From assembly GCA_017998195.1 (NCBI GenBank), contig JAGODN010000031.1, positions 1 through 12,085 on the forward strand: 12,085 nt of DNA, given 5' to 3'. Each line of letters opens with the position of its first letter. Position 1 is the stretch's first letter. Under the pieces are notes generated by a model. That model did not search any database and was not told where the DNA came from. It saw only the letters and a list, made by a program, of their open reading frames with translations. Shown in pieces: positions 6,593 to 12,085 of the stretch. This DNA comes from Desulfobulbus sp. (GTDB lineage Bacteria; Desulfobacterota; Desulfobulbia; Desulfobulbales; Desulfobulbaceae). The translations under genes and the position numbers were made by a program.

Positions 6593-8284
6593 ATGACAAG
6601 CGAAAAAGACACCGCCCCCAGACCGCTCGACTTCATCCGCCAGATCATCGCCGACGACCTGGCCAGCGGCAAGCACCGGACCGTCGTCACCCGCTTTCCG
6701 CCCGAGCCCAACGGCTTTCTCCACATCGGCCACGCCAAGTCCATCTGCCTCAACTTCGGGGTGGCCGCGGAACACAACGCGGTCTGCCACCTGCGCTTCG
6801 ACGACACCAACCCGGACAAGGAATCCACCGAGTACGTGGAGGCCATCCAGCGGGACGTGCGCTGGCTGGGATTCGACTGGGGCGAGCACCTGTACTACGC
6901 CTCGGACTATTTCGACCAACTCTACGCTTTCGCCGTGGAGCTGATCCGCCGGGGCAAGGCCTACGTCTGCCATTTAAGCGGCGACGAGATGCGCGCCTTT
7001 CGCGGCACCCTCACCGAACCGGGTCGGGAGAGCCCCTACCGGAACCGCACGGTCGAGGAGAACCTGGAACTGTTCGAGCAAATGCGCAGCGGCCAGATGG
7101 CCGAGGGCGAGTGCGTGCTGCGGGCCAGGATCGACATGGCCTCGCCGAACATCGTCCTGCGCGACCCGGTGCTCTACCGCATCCTCAAGTCGACGCATCA
7201 CCGTACCGGTGAACGCTGGTGCATCTACCCGATGTACGACTTCACCCACTGCCTCTCGGACATGCTCGAGGGCATCACCCACAGCCTGTGCACACTCGAG
7301 TTCGAGAACAACCGGGCCCTGTACGACTGGGTGCTGGACACGCTCGAGACCCCCAACCACCCGCGGCAGATCGAGTTCGCCCGACTGAACATCAACTACA
7401 CCGTGACCAGCAAGCGCAAGCTGCTCCAACTGGTCACCGAGGGCCACGTCTCCGGCTGGGACGACCCGCGCATGCTGACCATCTCCGGGCTGCGCCGGCG
7501 CGGCTACACGCCCGCCTCGATCCGCGGCTTCTGCGCCACCATCGGCATCGGCAAGCGCGAGTCGTGGATCGACATGGGCGTGCTCGAGAACGCGGTGCGC
7601 GAGGATCTGAACGACAACGCCCGGCGCGTGTTCGGCGTGCTCGACCCGCTGCGGGTGGTGATCATGAACTACCCCGAGGGCCAGGTCGAGCAGGTGGTCG
7701 CCCAGAACCACCCGCAGCGGCCCGAACTGGGCACCCGCACCCTGCCCTTTTCGCGCGAACTCTACATCGAGCGGTCGGACTTCATGGAGGACGCGCCCAG
7801 GAAGTTCTTCCGCCTGAGCGTCGGCCGGGAAGTGCGGCTGCGCTGGGCCTACCTGGTCACCTGCCGGGAGGTGGTCAAGGACGACCAGGGCCGGGTGGTC
7901 GAACTGCGCTGCACCTACGATCCGGACAGCCGCGGCGGTTCCGCCCCGGACGGCCGCAAGGTCAAGGGCACCATCCACTGGGTGTCTGCACCCCACGCCC
8001 TGCGGGCCGAGGTGCGGCTCTACGACCGGCTGTTCACCGCCGAGTTCCCGGATGCGGACAAAACTCGCGACTTCAAGGAGTTCCTCAACCCGGACTCGCT
8101 CACCGTGCTGGACGGCTGCCTGCTTGAGCCCGGCCTGGCCGGGTGCACGCCCGAGGACCGGTTCCAGTTCGAACGGCAGGGCTATTTCTGCGCCGACCCG
8201 GTGGCCAGCAGGCCCGGCCGTCCGGTGTTCAACCGCATCGTCACCCTGCGCGACAGTTGGGCCAAACAGAACGAAGCCACGTAA
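6593..8284 (+). CDS. glnS: Glutaminyl-tRNA synthetase
   Basis: Charges tRNA-Gln directly with glutamine. The 563 residues match bacterial GlnRS. The [17 protein letters not shown] stretch (34-50) carries the HIGH motif and the PEPNG that separates GlnRS from GluRS (PSPTG). Other features are the [11 protein letters not shown] motif, YDFTHCLSD, and VTSKRKL (271-277) as the KMSKS loop, with Thr in place of the Met of E. coli (VMSKRKL). The C-terminal third is the two-beta-barrel anticodon-binding module ([21 protein letters not shown]). The ATG at 6593 has no visible Shine-Dalgarno sequence; with gltX ending 24 nt upstream, reinitiation is likely. GlnRS genes in bacteria are considered ancient transfers from eukaryotes. 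Confidence 0.96.
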   Translation: MTSEKDTAPRPLDFIRQIIADDLASGKHRTVVTRFPPEPNGFLHIGHAKSICLNFGVAAEHNAVCHLRFDDTNPDKESTEYVEAIQRDVRWLGFDWGEHLYYASDYFDQLYAFAVELIRRGKAYVCHLSGDEMRAFRGTLTEPGRESPYRNRTVEENLELFEQMRSGQMAEGECVLRARIDMASPNIVLRDPVLYRILKSTHHRTGERWCIYPMYDFTHCLSDMLEGITHSLCTLEFENNRALYDWVLDTLETPNHPRQIEFARLNINYTVTSKRKLLQLVTEGHVSGWDDPRMLTISGLRRRGYTPASIRGFCATIGIGKRESWIDMGVLENAVREDLNDNARRVFGVLDPLRVVIMNYPEGQVEQVVAQNHPQRPELGTRTLPFSRELYIERSDFMEDAPRKFFRLSVGREVRLRWAYLVTCREVVKDDQGRVVELRCTYDPDSRGGSAPDGRKVKGTIHWVSAPHALRAEVRLYDRLFTAEFPDADKTRDFKEFLNPDSLTVLDGCLLEPGLAGCTPEDRFQFERQGYFCADPVASRPGRPVFNRIVTLRDSWAKQNEAT

Positions 8285-8294
8285 GAGGAACCCC

Positions 8295-8531
8295 ATGCCG
8301 ACGATCAACCTGCGCAACATGGCCATCAACCAGACCGGCACCATCGTTGCTGTCCGCGTGGGCGGCGAACTGGGCCGCCGCATCCGCGAGATGGGCCTGG
8401 TGCCCGGCACCGAGATCACCGTCAAGCAGCGGGCCCCGCTCAACGACCCGGTCGCCCTGCGGGTCATGGACGGCACCCTGACCCTGCGCAACAACGAGGC
8501 CGACTACATCGAGGTCGAGGTCGCCCCCTGA
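8295..8531 (+). CDS. feoA: FeoA-domain protein 1 (ferrous iron transport)
   Basis: A 78-residue SH3-like cytoplasmic protein that is thought to assist FeoB. The canonical pattern is complete: LGRRIREMGLVPGTEITV (26-43), PLNDPVALRVMDGTLTLRN (48-66), then the closing strand EADYIEVEV. It has no cysteine. A good ribosome binding site (AGAGGA) lies at the end of glnS, and only 10 nt separate the two genes, so it probably travels on the gltX-glnS transcript. That would put it outside the promoter and dyad that precede the rest of the Feo genes. Confidence 0.93.
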   Translation: MPTINLRNMAINQTGTIVAVRVGGELGRRIREMGLVPGTEITVKQRAPLNDPVALRVMDGTLTLRNNEADYIEVEVAP

Positions 8532-8665
8532 CCTCGACCCGGTCCTCTCCCCTTCGTCCCGGCCGCTGTTCCAACCGCCTCCCCGGCGGCCCCGCGCCCC
8601 GCCCGCTGTCTCTCTATTTCTCCCGAAAATCAGGAAAATTCCCTCGACCACGCTTGGCAAAGTCG

Positions 8666-8694
8666 TTGACAGTGACAATTGTTTGGAGTACCTA
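8666..8694 (+). promoter_or_regulatory. Probable promoter of the feoA2-feoB unit
   Basis: A perfect -35 TTGACA (8666-8671). At 17 bases the -10 would be TACCTA (8689-8694), a poor match, and TAACAA (8693-8698) is too far away. A weak -10 would fit an activator-dependent or repressor-controlled promoter. The element sits in the only AT-rich patch of the feoA1-feoA2 gap, about 95 nt upstream of the feoA2 start. Confidence 0.5.
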
Positions 8695-8709
8695 ACAATC
8701 CGCTGTCAC
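8672..8709. promoter_or_regulatory. Nested dyad, candidate operator for an iron-responsive regulator
   Basis: Two inverted repeats share roughly one centre: ATTGTT (8678-8683) with AACAAT (8694-8699) around a 10-nt core that reads TGG-AGTA-CCT, and outside them GTGACA (8672-8677) with TGTCAC (8704-8709). The dyad covers the region between -35 and -10. The position suits a repressor such as a Fur- or DtxR-type protein, but the spacing does not match the consensus boxes I know for either, so the regulator is open. Confidence 0.5.
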
Positions 8710-8789
8710 CGGCTGCAGACCGTTGCCGGCGGCAGTGGACGGCAACCCGCGGCCAACCCGGCCCTCGGCCGACAGCAAGGACGGTAGCC

Positions 8790-9125
8790 ATGCCTGTGGA
8801 TCCCACCATGTTCAAGGAACCTTCGGAAAACCCTGGACAGCCACTCAACGACCTGGCGGACAGCTGCCCGCGTCGGAACCGATGGTGCCGGCAGCAGCGG
8901 GGCACACCGCTGCACGAGGCCTGCTGTCAGGGTCGCATGCGGGTGTGCGCGGTCAACGGCGACCGGCGCACCTGCGCTCGCATGGCCAACCTGGGCCTGC
9001 TGCCCGGCACCGAGGTGGAACTGTTGTGCAGCGGTGGCGGCCGTCAGTGCATGATCAAGGTCAACGGCGGCACCATCAGTCTCGACGCCCTGACCGCGGC
9101 CAACATCCTCGTCGATCCCCTCTGA
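8790..9125 (+). CDS. FeoA-domain protein 2 with cysteine-rich N-terminal extension
   Basis: 111 residues. Residues about 37-111 are a FeoA SH3-like domain (ARMANLGLLPGTEVELL, MIKVNGGTISLDALTAANILV). The first 36 residues are an extra hydrophilic segment. Eight cysteines (26, 33, 45, 46, 53, 62, 80, 87) are spread over the extension and the domain, unlike the cysteine-free FeoA1. They could bind iron, another metal or an Fe-S cluster, or act as a redox switch; the sequence alone does not decide. The start is ATG 8790, with AAGGA eight bases upstream; ATG 8808 is an alternative that would keep all cysteines. It is the first gene after the nested dyad, 15 nt ahead of the Cys-rich membrane peptide gene. 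Confidence 0.85.
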   Translation: MPVDPTMFKEPSENPGQPLNDLADSCPRRNRWCRQQRGTPLHEACCQGRMRVCAVNGDRRTCARMANLGLLPGTEVELLCSGGGRQCMIKVNGGTISLDALTAANILVDPL

Positions 9126-9140
9126 ACGGAGACACCGGCC

Positions 9141-9332
9141 GTGCAGAACCTCATTGTCATCCTCACCATCGTCGCGGCCCTCGTGTTTCTCGGTTTGCGC
9201 CTGCGCACGATCTGGCGAAACCGCAACGCCCCCTCCTGCGGCGGCTGCTGCTCGGGCTGCGGATCCCTGTCCGACTGCTCGTCACCGCAGAAAACGCTGC
9301 CGACCTGCAAAGCGCCGCCGGAGCCCCGGTAA
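9141..9332 (+). CDS. FeoB-associated Cys-rich membrane protein
   Basis: A 63-residue peptide with a GTG start and GGAGA eight bases upstream. Residues 3-19 form a single membrane helix (LIVILTIVAALVFLGL), followed by a basic stop-transfer segment (RLRTIWRNR) that by the positive-inside rule places the C-terminus in the cytoplasm. The tail carries a cysteine cluster, CGGCCSGC (33-40), plus Cys46 and Cys56. This is the usual layout of the small FeoB-associated Cys-rich family, and it lies between feoA2 and feoB. The family's role is not established; handing metal to or from FeoB, or sensing iron, are proposals only. Confidence 0.85.
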   Translation: MQNLIVILTIVAALVFLGLRLRTIWRNRNAPSCGGCCSGCGSLSDCSSPQKTLPTCKAPPEPR

Positions 9333-9334
9333 AC

Positions 9335-9362
9335 GCGCCGACCGGAACGGGTCGCGCCTTTT
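9335..9362 (+). terminator. Weak hairpin after the Cys-rich peptide gene
   Basis: Arms 9335-9343 and 9350-9357 pair over 8 bp with one bulged C and a 6-nt loop, then four T residues (9359-9362). It lies just after the stop of the Cys-rich peptide and 140 nt before feoB. It may partly end or protect the feoA2 transcript. The rest of the 170-nt gap is pyrimidine-rich with no recognised feature until the feoB ribosome binding site (AAGGAA near 9488). Confidence 0.35.
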
Positions 9363-9502
9363 CCTTCGCCACGGCGGTTCGGTCGCCCTGGCTCCGTTTT
9401 CCGCCTGTCCCTGCCGCAACTCGGCACCGGCCAGACCATCTTCTCCACCGCCTCGCGACGCACCCGGTCCGCCCCCACCAACCCAGCAAGGAACACGCTT
9501 CC

Positions 9503-11674
9503 ATGGACACCACCATCACCGTTGCCCTGGCCGGCAACCCGAACGCCGGCAAGACCACCCTGTTCAACCACCTCACCGGCGCCCGCCAGCACGTGGGCAA
9601 TTACCCAGGGGTCACGGTGGAACAGAAGGAGGGCTGCTGCCTGCACCGGCAGCGGGGCCTGCGCGTGGTGGACCTGCCGGGCACCTACTCGCTCACCGCC
9701 TATTCGGTGGAGGAACTGGTGGCTCGCGATTTCCTGGTCAACGAGAAGCCGGACGTGGTGGTGGACGTGGTCGACGCCTCCAACCTGGAGCGGCACCTCT
9801 ACCTGAGCTGCCAGTTCCTGGAACTGGGCGTGCCGCTGGTGATCGCCCTGAATATGGTGGATGTGGCCGAGAAACGGGGGCTCACCATCCACGCCGAACA
9901 GCTCGGCCAGCTGCTCGGCGTGCCGGTGGTGCCGGTGGTGGCCCGCACCGGTTCGGGTGTGGACAAGCTGCTCGACGCGGTGCTGGCGGTGGCAGCCGCT
10001 CCGGAGCGACCGAAGCCGCTGTTCCTCCGTTACGGTTCGGACATCGACGAGGCCCTGACCGACATGCTGCCGGCCATCCGGGAACTGCAGCCGCTCACCG
10101 CAGTCTACCCGGAACGATGGCTCGGGGTGAAGATTCTCGAGAATGACGAGCAGATCGTCGACAAGGCGCGCGCCGCCAGCCCGGAGGCGGCCCGGCGGCT
10201 GGCCGAACGGGGCGACGAGGTGGTCCGCCACCTGCAGAATACGCTCGGCGTCTACCCCGAGGCGGTGATCGCCGACCACCGCTACGGCTACCTCAAGTCG
10301 ATCATGCGCCAGGGGGTGGTCAGCCGCAAATGGGTCGCCGACCGGCTGCACACCTCGGACCGGATCGACAAGGTGGTCACCCACCGGCTGCTCGGGCCGC
10401 TCATCATGGCCGGGGTGCTGTTCGCCCTGTATACCTTCACCTTCAGTTACAGCACCGTGCTGGTGGACGGGCTGGCCTCGCTGTTCGGCCTGCTGGCCAG
10501 CGGTCTCGACGCCCTCCTGGCCGACGGCCCGCTCAAGTCCATGCTCATTTCCGGGGTGGTGGACGGCATGGGCGGGGTGCTCGGCTTCGTGCCGATCATT
10601 ATGTTCATGTTCTTCGGCATCGCCGTGCTCGAGGACTCGGGCTACCTGGCCCGGGTGGCCTTCATGATGGACCGCATCTTCCACCTGTTCGGCCTGCACG
10701 GCTCCTCGGTGATGCCGTTCATCGTCTCCGGCGGCATTGCCGGCGGCTGCGCCGTGCCCGGGGTGATGGCGACCCGCACCCTGCGCTCGCCCAAGGAGCG
10801 GCTGGCGACCCTGCTCACCGTGCCGTTCATGAACTGCGGCGCCAAGCTGCCGGTACTGACCCTGCTCATCGGCGCCTTCTTCTCCGCCCACCAGGCCCGC
10901 TACATGTTCCTGGCCACCCTGTTCTCCTGGATCGTGGCCCTGTGCGCGGCCAAGTTCCTGCGCCTGACCGTGCTCCGCGGCGCCTCGACGCCGTTCGTCA
11001 TGGAACTGCCGCCCTACCGCTTTCCCACCCTCAAGGGGCTCCTCATCCACACCTGGGAGCGGACCTGGCAGTACATCAAGAAGGCGGGCACGGTCATTCT
11101 CGGCATCTCCATCCTGCTCTGGGCGATGATGACCTACCCCGGGCTGCCGGAGGAACGGGCCGCCGTCTTCGCGCAGCAGCGACAGCAGGCCGAGGCGACC
11201 CTGGCCGCCGTCCCGGAGAAAAAGGCACAGGAACTGGCGCGAATCGGCGCCGAGGAGGCCGAGGCCGGGCTGCGCCATAGCATCGCCGGCCGCATCGGCA
11301 CCGCCTTCGAGACGGTCAGCCGCTACGCGGGCATCGACTGGCGCACGAACATCGCCCTGATCGGCGGGTTCGCGGCCAAGGAGGTGATCATCTCCACCCT
11401 GGGCACGGCCTATTCACTGGGCGAAGTCGACCCCGAGGCGGCCGGTTCGCTCAGCGATCGGCTCCGCCGCGACGCCAACTGGAACCCGGTGGTGGCCCTG
11501 GCGGTGCTGGTGTTCATCATGTTCTACGCCCCCTGCTTCGTCACCGTGGTGTGCATCGCCCGGGAGGCGGGCTCGTGGAAATGGGCGGCCTTTTCGGTGG
11601 TGTTCAACACCCTGTTCGCCTTTGTCCTGGCGGTGGGCATCTACCAGATCGGCGCCCTGCTCTACCTGCGCTGA
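9503..11674 (+). CDS. feoB: Ferrous iron transport protein B
   Basis: Main Fe(II) transporter in the inner membrane: an N-terminal G protein domain fused to a multi-span channel. 723 residues. G motifs are G1 GNPNAGKT (11-18), the switch I threonine in YPGVTVE (35-40), G3 DLPG (57-60) and G4 NMVD (117-120). The Gate motifs of the membrane part are intact: GGCAVPGVMATRTL with Cys416 and MNCGAKLP with Cys445; a later APCFVTVVC has Cys678 and Cys684. A charged Ala/Glu/Gln-rich helix (roughly residues 548-593) is inserted before the final membrane spans. No FeoC is seen. The start is ATG 9503 with AAGGAA upstream. The frame is open for 780 nt further upstream but overlaps feoA2 there and has no feoB similarity. 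Confidence 0.97.
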   Translation: MDTTITVALAGNPNAGKTTLFNHLTGARQHVGNYPGVTVEQKEGCCLHRQRGLRVVDLPGTYSLTAYSVEELVARDFLVNEKPDVVVDVVDASNLERHLYLSCQFLELGVPLVIALNMVDVAEKRGLTIHAEQLGQLLGVPVVPVVARTGSGVDKLLDAVLAVAAAPERPKPLFLRYGSDIDEALTDMLPAIRELQPLTAVYPERWLGVKILENDEQIVDKARAASPEAARRLAERGDEVVRHLQNTLGVYPEAVIADHRYGYLKSIMRQGVVSRKWVADRLHTSDRIDKVVTHRLLGPLIMAGVLFALYTFTFSYSTVLVDGLASLFGLLASGLDALLADGPLKSMLISGVVDGMGGVLGFVPIIMFMFFGIAVLEDSGYLARVAFMMDRIFHLFGLHGSSVMPFIVSGGIAGGCAVPGVMATRTLRSPKERLATLLTVPFMNCGAKLPVLTLLIGAFFSAHQARYMFLATLFSWIVALCAAKFLRLTVLRGASTPFVMELPPYRFPTLKGLLIHTWERTWQYIKKAGTVILGISILLWAMMTYPGLPEERAAVFAQQRQQAEATLAAVPEKKAQELARIGAEEAEAGLRHSIAGRIGTAFETVSRYAGIDWRTNIALIGGFAAKEVIISTLGTAYSLGEVDPEAAGSLSDRLRRDANWNPVVALAVLVFIMFYAPCFVTVVCIAREAGSWKWAAFSVVFNTLFAFVLAVGIYQIGALLYLR

Positions 11675-11697
11675 CAGCGGACCGCAGGCCCGGGCGT

Positions 11698-12085
11698 TCA
11701 GGGCCGGTAGTCGGCGAAACGCGCCTGCACCTCGGCCATCTGTGCCGGCGACAGCAGCGGCGGCTCGGTCACGGCCAGGGCCATGAGGTACATGCGCGCC
11801 AGCGTTTCCACTTCAACGGCCAGGGCGAGCACACCGTCCAGATGGGCAGCGTGGCAGACCATGCCGTGATGGGCGAGCAGGGCGGCGCGCCGGTCGCGCA
11901 GGGCCTCGACCGCCGCGTCAGACAGGGCCTGGCTGCCGAAGGTGGCGTAGGGCGCACAGGGGACGGTATCGCCGCCGGCCACGGCGACCATGTAGTGGAA
12001 GGGCGGGATGGCCCGCTCCAGGCAGGCCAGGGCGGTGCAGTGTGGGGAGTGGGCGTGCAGGATGGCGCCCGCGTCGGGATAGTGG
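11698..12085 (-). CDS. fucA: Class II (zinc) aldolase, L-fuculose-phosphate aldolase-like, C-terminal part
   Basis: The last 128 residues of a class II aldolase/adducin-family enzyme; the N-terminus lies beyond the right edge. Zinc-binding histidines are seen at fragment positions 10 and 12 (LHAHSPHC) and 73 (LLAHHGMV), matching His92, His94 and His155 of E. coli FucA. The stretch HYMVAVAGGDTVPCAPYATF resembles FucA closely, as does the tail (VEVETLARMYLMALAVTEP). FucA splits fuculose 1-phosphate into DHAP and lactaldehyde. The catalytic Glu (Glu73 in FucA) is outside the window, and related aldolases act on other sugar phosphates, so the substrate is open. It converges on feoB with 23 nt between the stops and no clear terminator. 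Confidence 0.85.
   Translation of the reverse strand, partial: HYPDAGAILHAHSPHCTALACLERAIPPFHYMVAVAGGDTVPCAPYATFGSQALSDAAVEALRDRRAALLAHHGMVCHAAHLDGVLALAVEVETLARMYLMALAVTEPPLLSPAQMAEVQARFADYRP

Noticed and set aside
5269..7212. 647-codon plus-strand frame across gltX and glnS
   Set aside because: Arg/Pro/His-rich shadow of two well-identified synthetase genes in another frame.
8574..8590. Possible terminator after feoA1 (CCGCC / GGCGG)
   Set aside because: The stem is only about 5 bp and is followed by C-rich sequence rather than a T-run.
8682..8698. DtxR/IdeR box at the feo operator
   Set aside because: TTTGG and CCTAA half-sites resemble it, but they are 4 nt apart rather than the 9 of the known 19-bp box.
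8723..9502. In-frame upstream extension of feoB giving a 983-residue protein
   Set aside because: It would run through feoA2 and the Cys-rich peptide gene in the wrong frame; FeoB normally begins a few residues before GNPNAGKT, and a ribosome binding site precedes ATG 9503.
9044..11278. 744-codon minus-strand frame opposite feoB
   Set aside because: His/Gly/Val-rich antisense shadow of feoB with no domain and no ribosome binding site.
11655..11690. Shared terminator between the convergent feoB and aldolase genes
   Set aside because: Only a 5-bp CTGCG/CGCAG pairing with a large loop and no T-run on either strand.

Overview
The window is GC-rich, densely coded bacterial chromosome. The gene order (DUF1844 gene, ispE, tRNA-Gln, prs, rplY, pth, carD, rluD-type gene), a CarD-type RNA polymerase regulator, and a Feo locus with two FeoA proteins and a cysteine-rich companion peptide together suggest a deltaproteobacterium in the broad sense (Desulfobacterota), possibly near Desulfobulbales. 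The lineage is inferred from gene content and protein flavour, not from a search. I see no phage, insertion sequence, CRISPR array or other obvious sign of transfer.

Left half, minus strand, read from about 4880 down to 1: a good sigma70-type promoter, a long GC-rich leader, a DUF1844 protein, ispE (isoprenoid precursors), tRNA-Gln(UUG), prs (PRPP synthesis), rplY (ribosomal protein L25), pth (peptidyl-tRNA hydrolase), carD (RNA polymerase regulator) and the N-terminal part of an RluA/RluD-family pseudouridine synthase that runs off the window. Spacing is tight, so most of this is probably one housekeeping and translation operon. It has internal control points: a promoter-like element inside ispE ahead of the tRNA, a strong hairpin between rplY and pth, and a clear extended -10 promoter in front of carD.

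Centre, plus strand: a divergent promoter drives gltX (GluRS), followed by glnS (GlnRS) and a first feoA. With tRNA-Gln(UUG) less than 2 kb away, the window holds the RNA substrate and both synthetases relevant to glutamate and glutamine decoding.

Right half, plus strand: a short intergenic region with a perfect TTGACA -35 and a nested dyad precedes a second, cysteine-rich FeoA, a FeoB-associated cysteine-rich single-span membrane peptide, and feoB (ferrous iron transporter). A convergent gene on the minus strand at the right edge is the C-terminal part of a class II, FucA-like sugar-phosphate aldolase.

Most of the window is conserved housekeeping sequence. The parts most worth a second look are the Feo locus (two FeoA forms, Cys-rich parts, nested operator) and the way tRNA-Gln is packed between ispE and prs with a possible promoter inside ispE. 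I found no convincing wholly new system.
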